In this document: one piece after another, positions 8,115 through 15,432 of the stretch | Layout: every line of letters begins with the position of its first letter | Position numbering within the stretch: the first letter of the stretch is position 1 | Assembly: GCF_002367995.1 (NCBI RefSeq) | Contig: NZ_AP018207.1 | Coordinates: 2,773,083 to 2,837,082, forward strand | Direction of reading: 5' to 3' | DNA length: 64,000 nucleotides | DNA from: Calothrix brevissima NIES-22 | GTDB lineage: Bacteria > Cyanobacteriota > Cyanobacteriia > Cyanobacteriales > Nostocaceae | Program-made: the position numbers and the translations under genes | Notes under the pieces: model-generated | The model's input: only the letters and a program-made list of their open reading frames with translations | What the model was told of the DNA's origin: nothing | Database searches by the model: none

Positions 8115-10019
8115 ATGATTCATAAAGCTTCTGTTGCATTATTTAATCTGTTGTTAATCTTGGTGACGCAATCTGCATTCGCACAAGAACCATGTTTACC
8201 TAAACCCAATCCCCAACCTAACCCCAATCCGGAATCTCATCCGAAACCCAATCCTAATCCTGAGTCTCATCCGAAACCCAATCCCAATCCGGAATCTCAT
8301 CCGAAACCTAACCCTAATCCTGAGTCTCATCCGAAACCTAACCCTAATCCTGAGTCTCATCCGAAACCTAACCCTAATCCTGAGTCTCATCCGAAACCTA
8401 ACCCCAATCCTGAGTCTCATCCGAAACCTAATCCCAATCCTGAGTCGAATCCAAAACCTAATCCCAATCCAGAATCTAATCCGAACCCCAATCCCAATCC
8501 GGAATCCAATCCGAAACCTAATCCCAATCCGGAATCTAATCCGAACTCCAATCCAAATGCACAACCCAATCCCAATAATCCTCAAGCTAATCCCCAACCA
8601 AACCCTCAACCCAATCCAGAAACGCCAGTAGAAACTAAAGGCAAAAACGTTGGAAATTTAGTACCTATTTCCATACAACTTACTGGAGTCAGAAGGGTAA
8701 AAGTAGGTCATACAGATGTTTCTGGTTCTGTGTTTGCTGGAGGTGGAACCTTCTCCAGTGCGGGAGTTGAAGGTACTGTAAGCTATCGCTTATCTAAAAA
8801 TACATTCCTCTTTGGACAAGCTACATACAATCCTGTAGCACCATCTAAAGCAATTGGCGCTGGAGGTGTGACTACTGGAGTTGTATTTAATGCACCTGGA
8901 AAGTCTGTTCGCCACAACAGCTATATCGGGGTTTATAGTAACGTCGTTGGTTTTGGTAACACCGGCGGAGATGAAGTTTCTCAGACTGCTTTTGGAAACG
9001 TAGGAATTATCGGAGGAGTTCAACGTCCAGTTGGCGAAAAAGTCTCTGTATTTGCTCAAGCAGAAGCTGCTCAACGCTTGTACTCCCTGGCCAAGACTTC
9101 CCAAGGACAAGCAGCAAGAGTTTCTGGGGGAATGGCGGTGGCTCTATCTTGTGCATCTAATGTCAGTGTAGTTGGAGACTATACTGTTGGCTCTAACCAA
9201 AGCTCGGAATGGGGTTTAAGAGGGGTCGTGAATTTAGACTTACTTGGTGGAAGTCCTTGTGAAATAAAACGGATTAGTGCCTCTTCTAACGTGGTCAAAG
9301 TGACTCAATACCTTGTTACCCTCATTGGCGCGAATCCATCTGCCGCCGAGGTTAGAAAGGCTGGTTTAACTCCTCCCAATGCTAATCCAGAAAGATATCG
9401 CCTCCAATCTGAACGTTGGACAGGAAAGAAAGCGCAGGTTGTCGAAAAGTTGGTAGTTGATGCTGTGGAAGTAGAAGGTGTCTCTGACAAAATCCTCTTT
9501 GTCCAAAAGCCTATATCTCCTCAAGCCTTGGAAAAAGCCCAAAAGATTGCCGCCGACAGGGAACCTAAACAAGCCTTTGAAGAGATTCGTAATCTTCTGC
9601 AAGCTGAAGAACGAGACAAGACTTTCAACCTAGAGGAAGAAGCGAAAAGGATTGCTCAGGAAAAAGGAATGGCTCTTTCTTCTTTACAGCAAATTGGATA
9701 TGCTTTCACTTACCAAAATCGTCTGATTGGTGTGGTAGATAGTGACTTGTCCCAACCCTTTGTGGGAACACCACGAGAAGCTTCTCCAGCAGAGTTAATG
9801 ATTGTGAACGAAATTGCCAAAAAAGGGAATAGTATTTTACCTGCTTTGGCAACAGGTTACACCACCAAAGGCACAACCCTTGGAAGAAACAGCGTCGTCA
9901 ATGGTAATGTGCTACGACCTGGGACAAGAGTTCAAGTACCCAAGCGAAAAGATGTAATTATTCCCACTTCTAGCGTTGAATCTACTCAGGTTGAGTGGAA
10001 TAGGATTGAGAAAAAGTAG
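8115..10019 (+). CDS. Exported Asn/Pro repeat protein with predicted beta-rich domain
   Basis: A 634-residue protein with a strong ribosome site (GAGGAGGG at 8101-8108). Residues 1-24 are a classical signal peptide ending in SAFAQ. Residues about 36-146 are eleven 10-residue repeats, seven of the NPNPESHPKP type and four with Asn in place of His, followed by a looser Asn/Pro/Gln tail. From about residue 190 to 390 comes a Gly/Val/Ser-rich part of alternating polarity (VSGSVFAGGGTFSSAGVEGTVSYRL, FLFGQATYN) that looks like amphipathic beta strands, perhaps a small outer-membrane barrel or adhesin domain. The last ~240 residues are mixed alpha/beta with a charged helical segment (LLQAEERDKTFNLEEEAKRIAQEKG). 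I do not recognise the family. A cell-surface or outer-membrane role is inferred from the signal peptide and the extended Pro-rich stalk. Confidence 0.85.
   Translation: MIHKASVALFNLLLILVTQSAFAQEPCLPKPNPQPNPNPESHPKPNPNPESHPKPNPNPESHPKPNPNPESHPKPNPNPESHPKPNPNPESHPKPNPNPESHPKPNPNPESNPKPNPNPESNPNPNPNPESNPKPNPNPESNPNSNPNAQPNPNNPQANPQPNPQPNPETPVETKGKNVGNLVPISIQLTGVRRVKVGHTDVSGSVFAGGGTFSSAGVEGTVSYRLSKNTFLFGQATYNPVAPSKAIGAGGVTTGVVFNAPGKSVRHNSYIGVYSNVVGFGNTGGDEVSQTAFGNVGIIGGVQRPVGEKVSVFAQAEAAQRLYSLAKTSQGQAARVSGGMAVALSCASNVSVVGDYTVGSNQSSEWGLRGVVNLDLLGGSPCEIKRISASSNVVKVTQYLVTLIGANPSAAEVRKAGLTPPNANPERYRLQSERWTGKKAQVVEKLVVDAVEVEGVSDKILFVQKPISPQALEKAQKIAADREPKQAFEEIRNLLQAEERDKTFNLEEEAKRIAQEKGMALSSLQQIGYAFTYQNRLIGVVDSDLSQPFVGTPREASPAELMIVNEIAKKGNSILPALATGYTTKGTTLGRNSVVNGNVLRPGTRVQVPKRKDVIIPTSSVESTQVEWNRIEKK
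8221..8550 (+). repeat. 30-bp in-gene tandem repeat, 11 units
   Basis: Eleven exact-length 30-bp units encode NPNPES(H/N)P(K/N)P within the exported protein. Units differ mostly at third codon positions (aacccTaatcc/aacccCaatcc), while central units at 8311-8400 are identical, a sign of recent unit duplication. Copy number is expected to vary between strains. Confidence 0.95.
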
Positions 10020-10031
10020 CGATATAAAGAG

Positions 10032-10066
10032 GGAAAGGCGGTATAAATCACAGCCTTTCCTTTTCC
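10032..10066 (+). terminator. Intrinsic terminator of the repeat protein gene
   Basis: Stem GGAAAGGC (10032-10039) with GCCTTTCC (10053-10060) and a 13-nt loop, followed by TTTTCC, begins 13 bp after the stop codon. Confidence 0.65.
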
Positions 10067-10461
10067 TTTCCTGCTAATACCAATTCGCTATGATGATGCA
10101 CTTAATATTTATTTAATGAACCGCCCTTCGGGTTCGCCACTTTGCCATCGTGACGGGAACCGCCAAGACGGCAAGTGGACTCACCAAGACGCCAAGTACG
10201 CCAAGAGAAAAGAAGCAAGTATTAAGTGCAAGTTTACAGAGAATTGGTATAAATTCCCCTTGGTTGCATACAAATGCACATCTCTTTACTCTGCGCTCTC
10301 TGTGCACTCTGCGGTAAAAAATCTTTTTTTCAACTACAGAGCACACAGAGGAGCCAGTGCTTTGCAGGGGTTCCCCACTTGTAGCAACTGGCGTGATACC
10401 GATGTAGAGATAAGGATTTAAGTCTTAGGGATAAATTTAGCACTTGTGTATACACCGTAGC
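10067..10461. repeat. Intergenic stretch of dispersed repeats
   Basis: No gene supported. It contains a 'CCAAGACGCCAAGTACGCCAAG' type direct-repeat run near 10170-10205, of which a shorter relative occurs at 20464-20495. It also contains a palindromic unit at 10351-10393 (GAGCCAGTGC ... GCAACTGGCG) of which a second copy sits at 20271-20314. Frames across this stretch on both strands have repeat-derived, non-protein-like composition. Confidence 0.7.
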
Positions 10462-11088
10462 TTAAATTCCTAGACTGCGAGCAGCTACCATGTATCGGAA
10501 TATGTATTCTACTATTTCAATATAATTACGAGCTGCTGTGGGGGAAGATGCCCAAACTGTGACACCGTGATTGCGGATGAGGAGGGCGGGGATTTGTGGC
10601 GGGGTATTGGTAAAGCGCTGTTGAATTTCTGCTGCGATGCGGGAAACTTGCAAATGATTGGTGAAGATGGGAATTACACAACTGGGATTGTCTGCGTAAA
10701 CTCCTAAGCCTTTGAGCATTTCTAAAGGTGGTAAGGGAAGGTCATCTTCTGGGGTAAAGTTGGTAACTAAATTAGACTCAATTGAGTGTATATGGTAACA
10801 AGCTTGTGCTTCTGGGAAGAGGGTATAAAGTATTTGATGAATCGCAGTTTCGGCGGAAGGTTTGACATCAATTGATGATGCTTGGACTTTGCCACTGGCA
10901 TCAATACGAACAAAGTCACTCAGTAATAATTCGCCTTTAGAACGACCACTAGCTGTAATCCAAAAGCTACCATCGGCTAGGCGGATGGAAAGATTTCCGG
11001 CTGTTCCTACCATCCATCCTTTCTGATAAAAGCTGCGGGCGGTGTTGATGAGTTCCAAGCGCGGATCTGTGCGGTTGGGGGTTGTCAT
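10462..11088 (-). CDS. mtnB: Methylthioribulose-1-phosphate dehydratase MtnB
   Basis: Class II aldolase-fold enzyme that dehydrates 5-methylthioribulose-1-phosphate in the methionine salvage pathway. Family marks are the N-terminal AGNLSIRLADGSFWITASGRSKG, the zinc-site segment ACYHIHSIESN (His-x-His), and the third His in LLIRNHGVTVWA. About 208 residues, normal length. I place the start at ATG 11088, giving an ATGA overlap with the mtnX stop codon; a GTG two codons upstream (11094) is possible but less likely. Last gene of the salvage operon. Confidence 0.93.
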   Translation of the reverse strand: MTTPNRTDPRLELINTARSFYQKGWMVGTAGNLSIRLADGSFWITASGRSKGELLLSDFVRIDASGKVQASSIDVKPSAETAIHQILYTLFPEAQACYHIHSIESNLVTNFTPEDDLPLPPLEMLKGLGVYADNPSCVIPIFTNHLQVSRIAAEIQQRFTNTPPQIPALLIRNHGVTVWASSPTAARNYIEIVEYIFRYMVAARSLGI

Positions 11089-11714
11089 TTCCACATTTTC
11101 ACTAGATGTTCGCGGATTTGCGAGAAATTATCCCAGGGAATGTAGGGTTTTTTTTGCTCATCTAAATATTCGGCTAGGCGATCGCGTGCGAAGATCACAG
11201 AAGCTTGCAATCCCATATTTAAATCGGTTAAGGAATCACCGATCGCAATCTTTTGATAGGCTGGGTATTTAGACATGATTTCGACTTTGGCAACTAGTTC
11301 TGTACCTCCCTCATAGGGGGAAATAACTTTTAAGTGGGAACCGTTAGTGTCTACATCTACCGCATAGATCCCATGAACTCGTTCCACTAATCTATCGAGA
11401 ACAGTTTCTACCATTCCTCGCAAACCACCAGAAATCACAACTAACGGTACTCCCTGAAATTCCAGAAAATCTAGTAATTGGACAAATCCGGGGCGAATTG
11501 GTTGAGTTTGGGTAAATTCCAAAATTTCGCTGTAGCGTGAAGCGGGAATTGATTCGAGAATTTGTCTGACTCCCTGTCGCAGTGTCAGTTGTCTGGCATA
11601 CATTTGAGGCAGTAATTCTGCTGATATTTCTGGTGCAAACTTTTTTAATACTGCGACAAAGGTTTCTTCGGTTGTAATCGTTCCGTCAAAGTCGCAAAAG
11701 ACAATTCGCCTCAA
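11085..11714 (-). CDS. mtnX: HAD phosphatase MtnX (2-hydroxy-3-keto-5-methylthiopentenyl-1-phosphate phosphatase)
   Basis: A 209-residue haloacid-dehalogenase phosphatase. Motif I is FCDFDGTIT at residues 6-14 with the nucleophile Asp, motif II is VVISGG, and the metal-binding motif IV is AIGDSLTDLNMG. Lying between mtnD and mtnB identifies the salvage-pathway MtnX, which acts with a separate enolase (MtnW); no mtnW is in the window, so it is elsewhere or replaced. Its stop overlaps the mtnB start by four bases, indicating translational coupling. Confidence 0.92.
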   Translation of the reverse strand: MRRIVFCDFDGTITTEETFVAVLKKFAPEISAELLPQMYARQLTLRQGVRQILESIPASRYSEILEFTQTQPIRPGFVQLLDFLEFQGVPLVVISGGLRGMVETVLDRLVERVHGIYAVDVDTNGSHLKVISPYEGGTELVAKVEIMSKYPAYQKIAIGDSLTDLNMGLQASVIFARDRLAEYLDEQKKPYIPWDNFSQIREHLVKMWK

Positions 11715-11749
11715 TTTTTATCCTCCCAGTCTCAATTGTTTTTCCTATT

Positions 11750-12301
11750 TCAGCCTACAGCTTGGGGAATGCGAATTTCTTTGGCTGTATACTGAGGAAC
11801 CCAGCCTTCCGTGCTAATAAAATAACGCACTGCTTTGACTCGCTTGGCTGGCGTCAGATGAAACCAATGTTCGGTATTGGCAGGAACGTTAATGTATTCT
11901 TGTGGTTGCACTGTTAATTCTACTTGGCTACCATCAGGACGGACAAAGCCAAAAACTGCTTCGCCATCGATGATGTAGCGCACTTCATCATCAGCGTGGG
12001 TGTGAATTGATGCAAATTTAACTAGTAACTCATCTAAGTTGGGAATTCCGGGATGCAGTACAATCAAATCTCGCGATTGATAGCCGGCTGTTTGTTGCAA
12101 TTGCTGAAAATAGCCATCTAATGCTTGCAGTACTTGTTCTTTCTCGGCTTCGTTGAGGCTATCTTGGGCTAATAATTGATGTAATTGGCGATCGCTTCCT
12201 ATATCCCAATGATTGAGTTGAATATTCAACAATGCCAATTCTCTGGTAATTTCTGGTAAATCCTGGTATTCAGTGCCATTTTCTAGTTTTAGTATCGCCA
12301 T
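11750..12301 (-). CDS. mtnD: Acireductone dioxygenase MtnD
   Basis: A 183-residue cupin. The metal-binding signature HTHADDE (His-x-His-x4-Glu) and the later His in NTEHWFHL provide the 3His-1Glu site; PDGSQVELTVQPQEYINVPA is the second cupin motif region. It oxidises the acireductone intermediate to the 2-keto acid precursor of methionine (Fe form) or the off-pathway product (Ni form). It precedes mtnX by 35 bp and follows a small ORF by 33 bp, so all four genes on this strand are probably one transcript. Confidence 0.95.
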   Translation of the reverse strand: MAILKLENGTEYQDLPEITRELALLNIQLNHWDIGSDRQLHQLLAQDSLNEAEKEQVLQALDGYFQQLQQTAGYQSRDLIVLHPGIPNLDELLVKFASIHTHADDEVRYIIDGEAVFGFVRPDGSQVELTVQPQEYINVPANTEHWFHLTPAKRVKAVRYFISTEGWVPQYTAKEIRIPQAVG

Positions 12302-12334
12302 AAATCTTCCTCAAAGCGATCGCGCCTACTTAGA

Positions 12335-12580
12335 CTACTTAATATGTAATTCTTTTTTAGCTCGTTTTAATTGTTTCCAGAGTACATGAATTTGTTTGTA
12401 AGCTTCTTCTGGAGAAATTTTACCACCTGTTTGCAAATCGCAAATATAACTTACTCGCTGCGAAAATTCTTGGAGATTGGCATTAAAAACTACATACTCT
12501 GGCTGAAATTGTCCGTAGTAAGAATTACGCGGATATAAAAAATCGCATAATTCGGAGAGAAAATCTGATTCTTGTGTCAT
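12335..12580 (-). CDS. Small conserved-looking protein at the head of the mtn operon
   Basis: An 81-residue acidic/aromatic protein (SDFLSELCDFLYPRNSYYGQF ... GGKISPEEAYKQIHVLWKQLKRAKKEL) with a helical C-terminus. It resembles small conserved hypothetical proteins common in cyanobacteria, but I cannot name a family with certainty. The ATG at 12580 is preceded by AAGGAG (12588-12593), a strong ribosome site. It is 33 bp upstream of mtnD and likely cotranscribed with it; whether it belongs to methionine salvage is unknown. Confidence 0.7.
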   Translation of the reverse strand: MTQESDFLSELCDFLYPRNSYYGQFQPEYVVFNANLQEFSQRVSYICDLQTGGKISPEEAYKQIHVLWKQLKRAKKELHIK

Positions 12581-12676
12581 ATCATTCTCCTTAGAAGAAT
12601 AAACATAGGAATTATTTAATAAGTAAAAAGTAAAAAGATAATACCCATAAATAAGAGGTAAGAAGCATTTTTACTG

Positions 12677-12836
12677 GTAGCATCCCAATTTTGACGCAAT
12701 ACCCTAGAAGGGTATTGCTATACCAACAAAGCCTGCCTTCGCAGGCTAAAAGTTTGATAGCCTGCGAAGGCAGGCTTGGTATTTCTAGCCCCACCCTTAT
12801 AGGGTGAGGGCGTTTTTGCACATTTGGGATGCTCCC
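12677..12836. mobile_element. MITE copy 1, 160 bp, with 9-bp target duplication
   Basis: Ends G(T)AGCATCCCAA and TTTGGGATGCTCCC are terminal inverted repeats. The 9-mer TTTTTACTG stands on both sides (12668-12676 and 12837-12845), a target-site duplication. Inside are a 19-bp perfect inverted repeat (12729-12747 with 12759-12777) and two smaller hairpins. It has no coding capacity; a second copy lies at 24696-24856 in the same orientation. Confidence 0.88.
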
Positions 12837-12845
12837 TTTTTACTG

Positions 12846-13432
12846 ACTTAATTAAATCCAATTTTCAGAAATAGCTGATTCCATTTTTGAGAAAGGTAGC
12901 AGATGAATATAAATATCCATCTGCTACACAGGAACGGAGGTATAAACTTGATTACTAGTACTTTGATCGATTAGTTTCATCCCAATACGATTAAGGTTGG
13001 GAAAAGTATCAGTTTTGCCTGTTGAATATTAACAGTTGACAAACTTTTATGTAAAATTTCACAATCTATTTATAATTACTGTTACAGTCGATACAGCAAT
13101 ATTTATTAGTCATAAATTCTACTAAACAATATCTATAATTTTGGGTGGTAATGGACAATAATAGCTGCATAAGTCTTATACCTGTAAACTACGGTAAGAC
13201 GATAGACATACTGTATTTTAAGCCCTGGATAAAAAGTATCGCATATTCTTATGAGTCTAGCAAGAGGGTTTTCTCATGCTTAGAGAAAGTTTCTATCGTT
13301 TAGAGGACAAGCCTGATAGCATTTGTGTGTATACTAATTTACTTAACTTAAACTGTAACGAAAGAGCGATCGCGCTTCAGCCTATGGAGAATAGGCGAAA
13401 AATTCAGTTATCTCACTAGGAGCAATATAATA
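12846..13432. other. 587-bp intergenic region before the MgtC-like gene
   Basis: AT-rich with no supported gene and no magnesium riboswitch that I can recognise. The only identifiable element is the ribosome site TAGGAG at 13418-13423, nine bases before the MgtC-like start. The promoter presumably lies in the last 150 bp. Confidence 0.4.
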
Positions 13433-13969
13433 ATGGGGCCGATGTTAATTCATGCTGATGATTGGCTAGATATAGCCTTCAGACTGACTCTAGCCTTGAT
13501 AGTAGGCTGCACCATCGGCTGGAATCGTCAGCAAGGAGGTAGACCAGCAGGGATGAGAACGTTCATGCTGGTAAGTATGGGAGCGGCCTTATTTGTCATG
13601 ATACCTTTGCAGGCTGAGGGCGATAGTACCTTTGCGTCTACCAATGCGTTGAGTCGCACAATTCAAGGTGTCGCAACTGGTGTAGGGTTTCTCGGTGCGG
13701 GTTTGATTCTTCAAGAATCACCAAGAAAATCGACTACGCCAAAAGTACGTGGCTTAACCACTGCTGCTTGTATTTGGACTGCGGCGGGACTAGGTGCAGC
13801 TATTGGCTGTGGTTTGTGGCAAATGGGATTATTAGGAGGAATATTGACTTTAATAACCTTAAGTGGCGTAAAAAAGCTCAAACGCCTATTTTTTAATCAT
13901 AAAGGTCATCATAAATCAGGAACTACTGAAGAATCACTTAATTCTATAGATGACGATGATGACGATTAA
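13433..13969 (+). CDS. MgtC/SapB family inner-membrane protein
   Basis: A 178-residue membrane protein of the MgtC/SapB/YhiD family. The hallmark segments are present: TLALIVGCTIGWNRQQGGRPAGMRTFMLVSMGAAL, with the conserved Arg and Gly-Arg-x-x-G-M-R-T, and the transmembrane VATGVGFLGAGLIL. There are about four or five transmembrane helices before a cytoplasmic tail. The tail is unusual, with Lys/His-rich KGHHKSG and a terminal run of Asp residues, which could bind cations. In other bacteria MgtC-type proteins support growth in low Mg2+ or acid and modulate ATP synthase; the ligand here is unknown. Confidence 0.93.
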   Translation: MGPMLIHADDWLDIAFRLTLALIVGCTIGWNRQQGGRPAGMRTFMLVSMGAALFVMIPLQAEGDSTFASTNALSRTIQGVATGVGFLGAGLILQESPRKSTTPKVRGLTTAACIWTAAGLGAAIGCGLWQMGLLGGILTLITLSGVKKLKRLFFNHKGHHKSGTTEESLNSIDDDDDD

Positions 13970-13984
13970 TCTCAAATAACCTCA

Positions 13985-14012
13985 CCAATGACAAATGACC
14001 AATGACAAATGA
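13985..14012. repeat. Heptamer short tandem repeat
   Basis: Run of CAATGAC/AAATGAC units just after the MgtC-like gene, a typical short tandemly repeated sequence (STRR) of heterocystous cyanobacteria. The bases from 14013 to 14244 show no gene. Confidence 0.75.
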
Positions 14013-14244
14013 CCCTGGTACTATATCTACTGGTTGGTTAAAAATGTGAATTATCAGGAGAATGGGTCTAAAATACTGTCCTTCTAGGACGGCTTTCTGG
14101 TAAAATCAGTACAACCGGAAAATCAGATGTGTAGTCGTGGCACGCGAACTGACCGTTGGACAAAGGCGCTTTGTCACCAGCCCTCAAGGGTTGCCCCAAT
14201 ACTTCACTGCCCTCTAAAAATATGGCATAGGTGGGAGAAAATAA

Positions 14245-14412
14245 AAATCAAATAGGGTAGGGCATACCCGAATTTACGCTTGGGGAGTAGTCCATAAGAG
14301 TGCTTGCTGTAAAAGGTGTAGTCGGACTAAACATGAAACTGTCAGCCCAAAATCAACATTGTTGGTAGAGGCAAGATTCAGCCCAAGAATCACCGCCCTA
14401 AAAGTGCGGTGA
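14245..14412 (+). mobile_element. IS200/IS605 remnant: tnpB C-terminal tail and right end
   Basis: After a stop at 14242, an open frame to TGA 14410-14412 encodes VGHTRIYAWGVV ... KHETVSPKSTLLVEARF, which matches the tail of cyanobacterial TnpB proteins as I remember them. The final bases form the hairpin ACCGCCCTAAAAGTGCGGTG followed by AATGTCAAGG, the usual right end of such elements and the region that encodes the guide-RNA 3' end in intact IS605 elements. The RuvC and zinc-finger parts are missing, so it is inactive. Confidence 0.7.
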
Positions 14413-14604
14413 ATGTCAAGGAAATGTGTTGGTAGTAGAAGGGTCATTGCGATTGTTAATGTTCCTACTCCCGATTTGTTGGATCAAATATTGCTGGATT
14501 TACCCATTATGCAGAAAAATGGTCAGCGTGTTCAGGTTGAGGTAACTCCCCTGAGAAGATATGAAGATTTTGCAGCCGATTTAAAAGCGCGTTTAGATCG
14601 CTAA
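14413..14604 (+). pseudogene. 5'-truncated muconolactone-isomerase-like protein
   Basis: Sixty-three codons whose first few (MSRKCVGS) come from the IS right end and junction. From residue 9 the sequence RRVIAIVNVPTPDLLDQILLDLPIMQKNGQRVQVEVTPLRRYEDFAADL resembles the C-terminal half of muconolactone delta-isomerase-like proteins (about 90-95 residues, dimeric ferredoxin-like fold). The N-terminal half is absent, apparently replaced by the IS605 remnant that ends at the ATG. It could still be expressed as a chimera, but catalysis is unlikely. The family assignment is moderate. Confidence 0.6.
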
Positions 14605-14666
14605 TAATTAATTTAATTTATTTTATTTGGCGATCGCATTTTGACTCAAGCCGATCGCCTAAATAA

Positions 14667-15266
14667 CTATAAACTTGCCACAAGTTCCTTTAAGCGATCG
14701 CGTCCATCGCGAAAAATTGACCATCCATCCCCAACTAATACAGCTTCTACCTCCGTTAGTGCTGCTAATCTCTGCACAGATGCCACTGCTGCCTCTGGAT
14801 TTACCAGCTTTTCATAGGGTAAAATGGTTAATGTCCCGGCTTTGTGCGCCCTGACTAAATCTCCAGTAATTAAAGTTGTTTCCTCTAGTAATAGCGCTAA
14901 TTCACCAGGGGTTTTAGAACCTTGGAGTTCAATCACCTTCAATCCTGGAACTACCTCTTCACCATCAACCAACCAGCGATCGCAAGCTATGGGAAAATTA
15001 TCTTTCTCCCCTGCTGGTGCTGCTATTTTGGCATAAGTTTGATTAGCAATTTCTGGAGTTGACCTAATATGATCGGAATTTGTCACTACAATCCAAGCTA
15101 CACCACCCAGGGATGTAATATGATTCCAATCATGGTTTGATAGAGCCACTGGATCGATGAGAATATTCCCTTGGGGACGAATCCAAGCAATCCCGTTGAA
15201 ATCAATATTTCTAGCGGGATTAAAATGAGACCAACCATAGAGATCTGGACGGTGCAGAGATTTCAT
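14667..15266 (-). CDS. MBL-fold metallohydrolase-like protein with degenerate metal site
   Basis: About 199 residues from the ATG at 15266; a TTG-initiated frame reaches 15326 but adds 20 residues of no family character. The layout GNILIDPVALS...VAWIVVTNSDHIRST...GDLVRAHKAGTL...AVLVGDGWSIF follows the metallo-beta-lactamase fold strand by strand. The canonical HxHxDH motif is reduced to TNSDHIR and the final His motif to VGDGW, so only part of the dinuclear metal site remains. It could be a non-hydrolytic or sensing derivative. Neighbours (a truncated gene and a divergent ABC transporter) give no hint of substrate. Confidence 0.7.
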   Translation of the reverse strand: MKSLHRPDLYGWSHFNPARNIDFNGIAWIRPQGNILIDPVALSNHDWNHITSLGGVAWIVVTNSDHIRSTPEIANQTYAKIAAPAGEKDNFPIACDRWLVDGEEVVPGLKVIELQGSKTPGELALLLEETTLITGDLVRAHKAGTLTILPYEKLVNPEAAVASVQRLAALTEVEAVLVGDGWSIFRDGRDRLKELVASL

Positions 15267-15432
15267 GTTGATTTTGGGGCAATGCCTGCAATTACTCAGT
15301 ATCGGTAAATTTAGGCTGGAAATCAAGGCATTAATACAGATTAATTTTCGGAGAAAATAAATTTATACAGGGGGACAACGAAGACTCTTGTAGAGACAAG
15401 GGTTCATCGCGTCTGTGTCTCTGAAAAATGAT

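Noticed and set aside
8196-8609. 137-codon minus-strand frame rich in Arg/Ile/Phe repeats
   Set aside because: It is the mirror of the Asn/Pro repeat tract; the 30-bp period keeps the opposite frame open. No independent protein character.
10116-10421. 101-codon frame (and a 77-codon one opposite) after the repeat protein
   Set aside because: Built from dispersed repeats that recur at 20.3-20.5 kb; composition is not protein-like.
12612-12821. 69-codon minus-strand frame
   Set aside because: Lies largely inside the 160-bp MITE; a similar false frame (24642-24827) arises in the second copy.
13970-14244. Possible structured RNA between MgtC-like gene and the IS remnant
   Set aside because: Several short complementary stretches (TGTCCTTCTAGGACG) suggested an RNA gene, but no 6S, tmRNA or RNase P signature was found and the following sequence is IS605-derived, so I leave it unassigned.
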